Translations under genes and position numbers: made by a program
Notes under the pieces: model-generated
Database searches by the model: none
What the model was told of the DNA's origin: nothing
The model's input: only the letters and a program-made list of their open reading frames with translations
Shown here: piece after piece, positions 1 through 5,333 of the stretch
Layout: the number at the start of each line of letters is the position of its first letter
Position numbering within the stretch: position 1 is the first letter of the stretch
NCBI GenBank assembly: GCA_030145965.1
Contig: JASKZT010000352.1
Span: 1 to 5,333 of the forward strand
Length of the DNA: 5,333 nt
Origin: Ornithinimicrobium sp.
GTDB lineage: Bacteria > Actinomycetota > Actinomycetes > Actinomycetales > Dermatophilaceae
Reading direction: 5' to 3'

Positions 1-735
1 ACCGAACCGGGTCCTCCGGGCGACCTGTCGTGGAGCGGGTACAACTGGTTGCGCCGGACGTGGTCGGGCGCACCCCACTACAACGGTCGGTGGTCGGGCG
101 ACAACGTCGTCGACAACCGTGACGGCACCTTGACCCTGCGCCTCACCAACCCCGGCGGCATGCCGGTGGCCGCCGAGCTGGTGTCGACCCGCACGGGCTG
201 GGGGTACGGCACGTACTCGCTGGACTTCCGCGCCGACCTCGACACGATCTCTCCCTCCGTGGTGTGGGGCAACCTGTTCACCTACGACTCCACCCGGGCG
301 CAGAACTCCGGCCACAACGAGATCGACGCCGGCGAGGTCTCCGCCTGGGGCGTCCCGGGGATCGCGCCCCGGCTGAGCGCCGGATACTGGACGCATGGCC
401 CGACCAGCGTGCCGACCCACAACGTCGCCCTGCCCCGAGGCCTCCGCGTCTACCGCTCGACCATGACGTGGGCCCCGGGGAGCATCCGCTTCGCGACGTA
501 CGCCGGCGCGACGAGCGCCGACACCCTCATCGCCAGCTCCCAGGCGACGAGCCCGGACGTGCCCGTTCCCGCCCTCGAGCGGGTCGTCGTCAACCTGTGG
601 GTCACCAGCGCCAACGAGGACGACGAGAGCCGGGCGGCCCCGTGCGAGGTGCGCGTCACCGGCTTCGGCTTCCAGCCTTCTGAGGGCCCGCTGCAGGCGG
701 CGCGACCGCGGCCCGGACGACGGGGCGCTCACTAG
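1..735 (+). CDS. Secreted glucanase-like protein (GH16-type, concanavalin A-like fold), 5'-truncated by window edge
   Basis: The frame is open from the first base, and the 244 visible residues end at a TAG. A TTG at 49 could act as a start, but the 16 codons before it (including LSWSGYNW) read as part of the same domain, so the true start probably lies left of the window. Seen: a GWGYGTYSLDFRADL strand, a WGNLFTYD strand, then HNEIDAGE, whose E107, D109 and E112 fit the ExDxxE active-site form of family 16 glycoside hydrolases (nucleophile, helper Asp, acid/base). Later come the TMTWAPGSIRF strand and the VVVNLWVT strand, which resemble the usual 'W-pg-i-f' and 'iNLW' parts of the fold. The likely role, by inference, is cleavage or binding of a beta-glucan or other polysaccharide outside the cell. 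The signal peptide cannot be seen. The last 20 residues are Arg/Pro-rich and outside the domain. The substrate is unknown, and a non-catalytic lectin-like protein is possible. Confidence 0.72.
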   Translation, partial: TEPGPPGDLSWSGYNWLRRTWSGAPHYNGRWSGDNVVDNRDGTLTLRLTNPGGMPVAAELVSTRTGWGYGTYSLDFRADLDTISPSVVWGNLFTYDSTRAQNSGHNEIDAGEVSAWGVPGIAPRLSAGYWTHGPTSVPTHNVALPRGLRVYRSTMTWAPGSIRFATYAGATSADTLIASSQATSPDVPVPALERVVVNLWVTSANEDDESRAAPCEVRVTGFGFQPSEGPLQAARPRPGRRGAH

Positions 736-761
736 GCTGCGGCCGTGCGCCGCCTGCTCGT

Positions 762-779
762 CCGCCCCGGCGGGGGCGG
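762..779. terminator. GC-rich hairpin between convergent genes, possible bidirectional terminator
   Basis: CCGCCCC (762-768) pairs perfectly with GGGGCGG (773-779) around a 4-base GGCG loop. It lies in the 74-bp gap between the stop codon of the glucanase-like gene and that of the VOC gene. A second, weaker 5-bp stem (GCGGC 739-743 with GCCGC 749-753) precedes it. There is no T tract on either side, so this is not a classic intrinsic terminator. Such U-less hairpins are often proposed in high-GC actinobacteria, and chance pairing in GC-rich DNA is also likely. Confidence 0.35.
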
Positions 780-809
780 GGGCGTCCGACCCGGCGACCC
801 GGTGGTCTG

Positions 810-1256
810 CTACGTGCTGCCGACCCGCTCGGCCAGGGCGACGACGATGCCCTCCGGGCCGCGGACGTAGGCCATCCGCCAGCTCGCCTCGTACTCGCCG
901 ATGCCCCCGACCAACCCGTAGCCCTCCCCCGCCGCCCAGTCGACGGCGGCCGGGAGGTCGTCGACCTCGAAGGCGACCGTGCGCAGGCCGAGCTCGTTGG
1001 CCATGGCCTCCGGCGAGCCCGGCACGGCGTCGGGGTGCAGGAAGCGGGCGAGCTCCAGCGTGGTCCCTCCCTCGGCCGTGCGGAGCATGACCACCTCGGT
1101 GCGCGACCCGGGGATGCCGCAGACCGTGTCGATGAACTCACCCTCGACGAAGGTCCGGCCCTCCACCTCCAGGCCGAGCCCGACGAAGAACGCGGTCACC
1201 CTGTCGAGGTCGGCGACCGTGATGCCGACGTGGTCGAGGCGGGGGGCGAAGGGCAT
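810..1256 (-). CDS. VOC superfamily (glyoxalase/bleomycin-resistance fold) protein
   Basis: A 148-residue protein of typical single-chain VOC length, built from two beta-alpha-beta-beta-beta halves: residues 5-70 (LDHVGITVADLDRVTAFF to TTLELARF) and about 90-145 (LRTVAFEVDDLPAAVDWA to RGPEGIVVALAE). The start is the ATG at 1256, because AGGAGAGG lies 8-11 bases upstream and the conserved fold begins within 10 residues. The frame stays open to 1388, but that extension is Arg/Pro/Gly-rich and unlike the family. Metal ligands of the first half are present (H9, E68). In the second half the usual His of 'HIAFEV' is T93 and the usual Glu of 'GxxxEL' is A140, so a standard four-ligand metal site looks incomplete. 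VOC proteins include lyases, isomerases, dioxygenases and drug-binding proteins; the reaction here cannot be assigned. The gene is divergent from mraY and convergent with the glucanase-like gene, so it is probably transcribed alone. Confidence 0.88.
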   Translation of the reverse strand: MPFAPRLDHVGITVADLDRVTAFFVGLGLEVEGRTFVEGEFIDTVCGIPGSRTEVVMLRTAEGGTTLELARFLHPDAVPGSPEAMANELGLRTVAFEVDDLPAAVDWAAGEGYGLVGGIGEYEASWRMAYVRGPEGIVVALAERVGST

Positions 1257-1264
1257 GGGCGGGT

Positions 1265-1272
1265 CCTCTCCT
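1265..1272 (-). promoter_or_regulatory. Ribosome binding site of the VOC gene
   Basis: On the minus strand this reads AGGAGAGG and ends 8 bases before the ATG at 1256. It is a strong Shine-Dalgarno match and fixes the start against the longer in-frame opening that reaches 1388. Confidence 0.75.
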
Positions 1273-1387
1273 GGTCGGTGCTCCGACGGTACGCCCGCGC
1301 GGGGCCCCGCGTCAGGCCCTGCGCCGGACCGGCCGGGCGCCCGCCGGGCGACACGCCCCGGCACCTGCGCAGCCCGGGGGGGCCGCA

Positions 1388-1404
1388 CGGTCTACCGTTG
1401 ACCG
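1388..1404 (+). promoter_or_regulatory. Dyad with a -10-like element upstream of mraY
   Basis: CGGTC (1388-1392) and GACCG (1400-1404) form a perfect inverted repeat with a 7-base spacer. The spacer holds TACCGT (1393-1398), which fits the loose actinobacterial -10 pattern TAnnnT, about 44 bases before the mraY ATG. No convincing -35 is visible. This could be the mraY promoter with an overlapping operator, or a chance match. The rest of the 1257-1441 gap is very GC-rich, with short palindromes (such as CGGGCGCCCG at 1334-1343) and no clear promoter for the VOC gene. Confidence 0.25.
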
Positions 1405-1430
1405 GCGTCCGTTCCGGGCGCACCGCTGCC

Positions 1431-1436
1431 GAGGAG
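1431..1436 (+). promoter_or_regulatory. Ribosome binding site of mraY
   Basis: GAGGAG with 5 bases before the ATG at 1442. This strong Shine-Dalgarno supports the chosen start, from which the first membrane segment begins within a few residues. Confidence 0.75.
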
Positions 1437-1441
1437 ATCCG

Positions 1442-2554
1442 ATGGTCAACGTCATGCTGGCCGGCGGCCTCTCGATGGCGGTCGCGCTGCTGTGCACGCC
1501 GCTGTTCATCCGGTTCCTCGTCCGGCGCCGCTACGGCCAGTTCATCCGCGACGACCTGACCCACCACCACGTCAAGCGGGGCAAGCCCACGATGGGCGGC
1601 GCCGTCATCATCGGTGCGGCGCTCGTCGGCTACTTCGGCTCCCACGCCGTCCTGCTGGTGCTCGGCAGCACCGGTCTGCTGCCGGTCTCGGAGAGCTCGG
1701 TCTCCCTGGGCGCCCTCCTCGTGCTCTTCCTGCTCACCGGCCTGGGCCTGGTCGGGTTCGCCGACGACTACACCAAGATCCGCAAGGAGCGCAGCCTCGG
1801 CCTGACCTCCGGCCAGAAGCTCGCGGCGCAGACCGTCGTCACGGTCGTCTTCGCGCTGGCCGCCCTGCTCGTCACCGACGACCAGGGTCGGGCCCCCGCC
1901 TCGACCGCCGTGTCCTTCGTGCGCGACACCAGCCTCGACCTGGCCTTCGCCGGCCCGGTGCTCGGGGTCGTCCTCTTCATCCTCTGGGCCAACGTGCTCA
2001 TCGCGGGCGCCTCCAACGGCGTCAACATCACCGACGGTCTCGACGGGCTGGCCACCGGGGCCTCGGTCATGGTGTTCGGCGCCTACACCGTCATCAGCAT
2101 GTGGCAGGACAGCCAGAGCTGCCAGCTCGTCCCCGGCCCCACCTGCTACAGCGTGCCCGACGCGCTCGACCTCGCCGTCGTCGCGTGCGCGATCGCCGGC
2201 GCCTGCTTCGGCTTCCTGTGGTGGAACGCCTCGCCGGCCTCGATCATCATGGGCGACACCGGCTCGCTCTCCCTCGGCGCCGCGCTGGCCGGGCTGGCCA
2301 TCCTCACCCGCACCGAGCTGCTGCTCGGCATCCTCGGCGGTCTCTTCGTCATCATCACCGCCTCGGTCATCATCCAGGTCATCAGCTTCAGGCTGACCGG
2401 CAGACGGGTCTTCCGCATGGCGCCGCTGCACCACCACTTCGAGCTGCTGGGCTGGGCCGAGGTGACGATCGTGGCGCGCTTCTGGATCATCGCCGGCATC
2501 TGCGTCGCCGCCGGCCTCGGGCTCTTCTACGGGGAGTGGGTCGCCAACCTCTAG
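1442..2554 (+). CDS. mraY: Phospho-N-acetylmuramoyl-pentapeptide-transferase (MraY-type)
   Basis: MraY is a multi-pass membrane enzyme that transfers phospho-MurNAc-pentapeptide from UDP to undecaprenyl phosphate at the inner face of the membrane, making lipid I. The 370 residues match the family's usual length, with about ten hydrophobic segments. Hallmarks in order: KRGKPTMGG (45-53); FADDYTK with the Asp pair D108/D109; SNGVNITDGLDGLATG (191-206); LWWNASPASIIMGDTGS (259-275, with D272); and RRVFRMAPLHHHFELLGW (321-338, with the His triplet 330-332). The last motif separates MraY from WecA/TagO relatives. An external loop carries C227 and C235, which could form a disulfide. Odd points: after D37-D38 the usual 7-residue GPxxHxx segment is a 6-residue LTHHHV, and the usual GTPTMGG is GKPTMGG. 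No division/cell-wall cluster partner (murF, murD, ftsW) is adjacent. All expected catalytic residues remain, so activity is likely. It may be a second, specialised copy or a relocated sole copy; the window cannot tell which. Confidence 0.93.
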   Translation: MVNVMLAGGLSMAVALLCTPLFIRFLVRRRYGQFIRDDLTHHHVKRGKPTMGGAVIIGAALVGYFGSHAVLLVLGSTGLLPVSESSVSLGALLVLFLLTGLGLVGFADDYTKIRKERSLGLTSGQKLAAQTVVTVVFALAALLVTDDQGRAPASTAVSFVRDTSLDLAFAGPVLGVVLFILWANVLIAGASNGVNITDGLDGLATGASVMVFGAYTVISMWQDSQSCQLVPGPTCYSVPDALDLAVVACAIAGACFGFLWWNASPASIIMGDTGSLSLGAALAGLAILTRTELLLGILGGLFVIITASVIIQVISFRLTGRRVFRMAPLHHHFELLGWAEVTIVARFWIIAGICVAAGLGLFYGEWVANL

Positions 2555-2560
2555 CCGGCC

Positions 2561-4093
2561 TCAGGGGTCGGCGCGGACCATGAGGGTGTCGGCGAAGCCG
2601 TCGCTCGGCACACCCTCGGGCCGGGAGACGAAGGCGTAGTCGCCCGGTGCGGCGGGCGCGGGAAAGGTGATGAAGGTCCGGGGGCCGACCTCGGCGTCGA
2701 AGCTGGCGTCGAGCGCGGTGATGGTGGCGGTCGCCCCGCTCCGGTTGTAGACGGTGACGGGCTGGCCCGGACGGACGGTGCCGGCCACGTGGAAGCGGTC
2801 CTCGTCCACGAGGATGGAGACGGAGAGATCTCCGTGGTCGTGCCCGCTCATGTCCTCGACCGTCGACTGCGCGGGCGCGTCGGAGGTGTCCGGGGCGTCG
2901 TCGTCCGGGGTGTCGTCGTCCGGGGCCGCGGTGGGTGGAGCACCCGGCGACGAGGAGGTCTGCGCGGGTGCGGGCGGGGCGGCCGGGGTGGGAGCCGGGG
3001 AGGCGGCCAGGGCCACGGACAGGGTGAGGGTCAGCGTCATCACCGCCACCTCGACCACGCCCAGGCGCACGAACGCCCGTGGTGCCCCGGCGGCCAGCGC
3101 GGGCACGGTGCGTCGTCGGTGCCACCAACCCAGGGCGGTCAGGACCCCGAGCAGCGCCGTCTTGAGGCCCAGCAGCAGGACCCAGCCCTGCCCGACCCAC
3201 GCGAGGGTCGGCGCGCCGGCCACCAGCACGGCGGCGACCGCTCCGGAGGCGGTCAGCAGGACGACGCAGGCCAGGGCGAGCGTGCTGAACCGGCGTACGG
3301 CGTGCACGGCATCGGCCCGGTCACGGCCGTGCAGGAGCAGCCCGGCCAACCCGCCGACCCACAGGCTCGCGGTGACGACGTGCACCGACAGCGCGAGCAC
3401 CGCAGGGAGGTGGTGGTCGGCCGCCGCGGAGTGACCGGCGAGCACGCCCGGGAGCACGACCGCGCCGACCGCGGCCAGCAGGAGCAGCCCCGGTACCGTG
3501 CGGGTCCTGCCCTGGTGGCCGGCCGCCGTGCCGCGGGCCGTCCCGGCGCTGCCGACGACCACCACGGCGAGCAGCACCACCACCCACGCGGCAGCCCGGC
3601 CGACGGGGAGCTGGGTGAGCACGGCCAGGACGTCCTGGGGCGACAGGGCGGTGACCGGCACGGCATGGACCGAGCTGGCGGACAGCACCAGGGCACCCAC
3701 CTCCGCGACCAGCCATCCGGAGGCGGACCAGGTGCTGCCCCGCAGCGCGCCCGCCGTCCCGGCACCCGGCCCGGCCGGGGCGAGCAGAGCCGCGTAGGCG
3801 AGCTGCCCGACCGTCAGCACGGCCAGGACGCGGCCGGCGAGGTCGACCACCGGCCGGCCCCAGCCGGTCACCGCACCAGCGTCGGTCAGACCCGGCACGG
3901 AGGGTGGCGGTCCGCCCCCGCCTACCAGCAGGGCAGCGACGAAGAACGCGGTCAGCAGACCCGCCGCGAGCGCCACCCGGCGCGTCGGGAGGAGCGGCCC
4001 CGGCGCCCGGTCCCGCCGTCCGGGACGGGTCTGCCCGGTGGGGGTGAGGACCGTCCGGGGTGGGGTGGGACGGGTGTTCGTGGAGAGCGCCAC
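2561..4093 (-). CDS. CopD-type copper transport membrane protein with C-terminal cupredoxin-like domain
   Basis: A 510-residue fusion. Residues 1-37 are a polar, Arg/Pro/Thr-rich cytoplasmic tail. About nine membrane segments follow (roughly 38-58, 84-107, 124-143, 166-182, 201-219, 229-254, 269-292, 302-323, 345-364). The GHSAAADHH stretch (220-228) and SVHVVTASLWVGGL (236-249) are typical of the CopD domain, which is linked to copper uptake. A Pro/Ala/Asp linker (365-413) with a PDDD repeat leads to DMSGHDHGD (414-422), a Met/His cluster that could bind copper. Residues 424-510 look like a cupredoxin-type beta sandwich (GQPVTVYNRSG, GDYAFVS), probably outside the cell. The expected type 1 copper Cys and His near the end are absent (S490, then PEG), so it may be structural or bind metal differently. 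The start is a GTG at 4093, 6 bases after the sortase stop, with only a weak GAGG 11 bases upstream, which suggests translational coupling. A GTG at codon 40 is a less likely start. Confidence 0.82.
   Translation of the reverse strand: MALSTNTRPTPPRTVLTPTGQTRPGRRDRAPGPLLPTRRVALAAGLLTAFFVAALLVGGGGPPPSVPGLTDAGAVTGWGRPVVDLAGRVLAVLTVGQLAYAALLAPAGPGAGTAGALRGSTWSASGWLVAEVGALVLSASSVHAVPVTALSPQDVLAVLTQLPVGRAAAWVVVLLAVVVVGSAGTARGTAAGHQGRTRTVPGLLLLAAVGAVVLPGVLAGHSAAADHHLPAVLALSVHVVTASLWVGGLAGLLLHGRDRADAVHAVRRFSTLALACVVLLTASGAVAAVLVAGAPTLAWVGQGWVLLLGLKTALLGVLTALGWWHRRRTVPALAAGAPRAFVRLGVVEVAVMTLTLTLSVALAASPAPTPAAPPAPAQTSSSPGAPPTAAPDDDTPDDDAPDTSDAPAQSTVEDMSGHDHGDLSVSILVDEDRFHVAGTVRPGQPVTVYNRSGATATITALDASFDAEVGPRTFITFPAPAAPGDYAFVSRPEGVPSDGFADTLMVRADP
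2897..2925. repeat. 15-bp tandem repeat, two copies, in the CopD linker
   Basis: GTCGTCGTCCGGGG occurs at 2897-2910 and again at 2912-2925, a period of 15 bases. A partial third copy (GTGTCCGGGGC) lies just before, from 2886. On the minus strand it encodes the acidic linker repeat PDDDT/PDDDA. The period is a multiple of three, so copy changes would alter linker length without shifting the frame. Confidence 0.7.
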
Positions 4094-4099
4094 GGCGCG

Positions 4100-4900
4100 T
4101 CAGGCCTCGCGCGCGAAGACGATGATGTTGTCGTCGAAGTGGCCGCTGCTCTCGACGATCGTGCCGCCGCAGGTGATGAGCCGCAGCTCCGGGCCGTCCG
4201 TGGGGCCGTACACCTGCATGGTCGGGAAGGAGTCCTTGGGGAACTGCTGCAGGTCGTACACCTCGAAGGTCGCCACGGTGCCGTCCTCGCGGGTGACCTC
4301 GACCGTGTCGCCCACCTGCAGCCGGGTCAGGTCGAAGAACACCGAGGGTCCCCGGTCGATGCTGCTGACGTGGCCCTCGATGACTGCGGGCCCGGTCTGA
4401 CCGGGGCGCGAGGAGCCGTCGTACCAGGCCGCGGTGTCGAAGTCGGCGCCCTGGGGCACCTGCAGGGTGCCGTCGGGGTTCAGGCCGAGGTGCAGCAGGT
4501 CCGAGGTCACGTCGATGGCGGGGATGGAGACCGAGACCGGGAGGGCGACGGGGGCGGCCTCCTCCGTCGGCTCGGCCTGGGTCGCCGAGGGCGCAGCGGC
4601 GGACGGCTCTGCGGACACGGTCTCGGACGCCTCCGCGTCGGAGGCTCCGGGTCCCGACGTGTCCGGGTCGGGCGACGGCTCAGGCTCCGACGCCGCGGCG
4701 GTCGTGGGGGCCGCGTCCACCGCCGGGGCGGTGAGGGCGGGCGGTGCCGGTGTCGCGCCCTGGGGGTAGAGACCGACGGCCGCCGCGGTCCCCCCGCCGA
4801 CCAGCAGGGTGAGCGCGGCAGCCGTGCGGAGCGTCAGACCGGGACGCCGGGCGCCGGGACCGGATGATCCCGATCCCGTACGCCCGACGTCCTCGGTCAT
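4100..4900 (-). CDS. Class F-like sortase (surface protein transpeptidase)
   Basis: Sortases cut a C-terminal sorting signal with a Cys and join the protein to the cell wall. The 266 residues comprise a short cytoplasmic N-terminus, one membrane segment (24-44), a Pro/Ala/Glu/Ser-rich spacer (48-118) and a sortase barrel (119-266). Catalytic residues in view: H177 in PAVIEGHVSS and C244 in RLITCGG. The opening VSIPAIDVTSDLLHLGLN followed by GTLQVP, and the PGQTGPAVIEGH stretch, are typical of the actinobacterial class F/E type. The TCGG and DNIIVFA ending supports class F. Odd: no Arg follows C244 until R264, three residues from the end. At the place where many relatives read 'YRDN' or have an Arg six residues after the Cys, this protein has D256 and E250. 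The ATG at 4900 is preceded by CCAGGCGA, with 7 bases from AGG to start. It lies 13 bases after the surface-protein stop and 6 bases before the copD-like start, so the three genes probably form one operon. Confidence 0.87.
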   Translation of the reverse strand: MTEDVGRTGSGSSGPGARRPGLTLRTAAALTLLVGGGTAAAVGLYPQGATPAPPALTAPAVDAAPTTAAASEPEPSPDPDTSGPGASDAEASETVSAEPSAAAPSATQAEPTEEAAPVALPVSVSIPAIDVTSDLLHLGLNPDGTLQVPQGADFDTAAWYDGSSRPGQTGPAVIEGHVSSIDRGPSVFFDLTRLQVGDTVEVTREDGTVATFEVYDLQQFPKDSFPTMQVYGPTDGPELRLITCGGTIVESSGHFDDNIIVFAREA

Positions 4901-4913
4901 CAGATCGCCTGGA

Positions 4914-5333
4914 TCAGTTGTCGGTCGCGGTGCGGCGACGGGCCAGGATCAGCGCGCCGCCGAGGATGGCGGCACCGCCGGTCGCGGCCAGCAGCAGGTT
5001 CTGGCTGCCCATGGCGGCCTCACCGGTCTCGACGCCACCGGCCGGGACGGCCGTGGCGACGCCGCACAGGGCGGGGTCGGTGGCCTCGCCGGGCAGCGAC
5101 TCGTCCAGGTCGGACATGCCACGGTCACCCTCGTCGTACTCACCGTTGCCGTTGTGGTCCACACCGTGGACGACGACGACGGCCTGACCGGCCATGATCG
5201 CGTCGGCGGTGGCCTGGTCGACCTCGATGCCCTCGCGGGAGTAGCTCACGCTGTCACCGACGCCGAAGCGGTCGATGGCCAGACCGGAGTCCGGGCTGGT
5301 GTCACCCTCGGTCGTCAGCGAGACGGCGATCCC
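4914..5333 (-). CDS. Secreted CHRD-like surface protein with C-terminal membrane anchor, N-terminus beyond right edge
   Basis: The frame is open to the right edge, and the 139 visible residues end at TGA. A GTG at 5249 could start a 111-residue form, but the preceding 28 codons (SLTTEGDTSPDSGLAIDRFGVGDS) read as the same domain, so this is taken as a 3' fragment. Visible: SVSYSREGIEV, a hydrophobic strand AVVVVHGVD, then a 12-residue loop D59-H-N61-G-N63-G-E-Y-D67-E-G-D70 like an EF-hand calcium loop, then SDLDESLPGEATDPALCG. This recalls a widespread actinobacterial secreted family with CHRD-like domains, judged from memory of the pattern rather than a search. The tail is sorting-signal-like: PAGGVETG (97-104), eight residues, a hydrophobic stretch (113-131), RRR (132-134) and five residues to the end. 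It sits 13 bases before the sortase gene, so it is a plausible substrate of that enzyme. It has no canonical LPxTG. Confidence 0.75.
   Translation of the reverse strand, partial: GIAVSLTTEGDTSPDSGLAIDRFGVGDSVSYSREGIEVDQATADAIMAGQAVVVVHGVDHNGNGEYDEGDRGMSDLDESLPGEATDPALCGVATAVPAGGVETGEAAMGSQNLLLAATGGAAILGGALILARRRTATDN

Noticed and set aside
656..1141. Minus-strand frame overlapping the VOC gene and the end of the glucanase-like gene
   Set aside because: The Arg/Ser/Pro-rich product has no recognisable domain and conflicts with both supported genes.
1257..1388. N-terminal extension of the VOC protein to a start at 1388
   Set aside because: The added 44 residues are Arg/Pro/Gly-rich and unlike VOC proteins, while a strong ribosome binding site sits just before the ATG at 1256.
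1196..2437. Long minus-strand open frame opposite mraY
   Set aside because: Its product is low-complexity, rich in Asp, Glu, Gly and Ala. It lies antisense to a clear MraY and overlaps the VOC start, as expected of a shadow frame in high-GC DNA.
1492..2583. Plus-strand frame overlapping mraY in another phase
   Set aside because: It is a His/Arg/Pro-rich shadow of mraY with no domain pattern.
2789..4867. Very long plus-strand open frame (692 codons) opposite the CopD and sortase genes
   Set aside because: The product is Gly/Arg/Gln/His-rich with no fold pattern, and the opposite strand holds two well-supported genes whose bounds it ignores.
5082..5096. LPGEA in the surface protein as a sorting motif
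   Set aside because: It lies about 17 residues before the hydrophobic tail, followed by more domain-like sequence with a Cys, and lacks the Thr-Gly. PAGGVETG is better placed.
4914..5249. GTG at 5249 as the start of the surface protein
   Set aside because: The same frame continues to the window edge with domain-like sequence, and a start here would leave a secreted-type protein without a signal peptide.

Overview
The window is a chromosomal segment of very high GC content, with codons that end almost always in G or C. The MraY protein has strongly actinobacterial features: the WWNASPASIIMGDTGS stretch, the RMAPLHHHFELLGW motif and a two-cysteine external loop. A copper-type CopD membrane protein and a class F-like sortase also fit a Gram-positive actinobacterium, perhaps of the Micrococcales. 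The genus cannot be fixed from the sequence alone.

Layout from left to right. Positions 1-735 (+) hold the 3' part of a secreted glucanase-like (GH16-type) protein that is cut by the left edge. It converges on a small VOC/glyoxalase-fold gene (810-1256, -), with a GC-rich hairpin between them. A 185-bp divergent region (1257-1441) carries the VOC ribosome binding site, the mraY ribosome binding site and a small dyad. A complete mraY (1442-2554, +) follows and encodes the lipid I synthase of peptidoglycan assembly. It converges, with only 6 bp between stop codons, on a three-gene minus-strand set read from the right edge. That set is a small surface protein with a C-terminal anchor (4914-5333, N-terminus beyond the window), a class F-like sortase (4100-4900), and a CopD-type membrane protein with a C-terminal cupredoxin-like domain (2561-4093). 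The gaps of 13 bp and 6 bp suggest one transcript.

The shared theme is the cell envelope: peptidoglycan precursor synthesis, a polysaccharide-active secreted protein, and a sortase next to a plausible substrate. The most interesting points are: (1) the sortase has the His and Cys of its family but no Arg at the usual place after the Cys; (2) its neighbour ends in a sorting-signal-like tail that lacks LPxTG; (3) mraY sits outside any division/cell-wall cluster and is altered in a normally near-invariant cytoplasmic loop; (4) the cupredoxin-like domain of the CopD fusion lacks type 1 copper ligands. No RNA genes, CRISPR arrays, insertion sequences or phage genes were seen. No wholly new system is evident; the sortase/surface protein/CopD set is the best candidate for follow-up.
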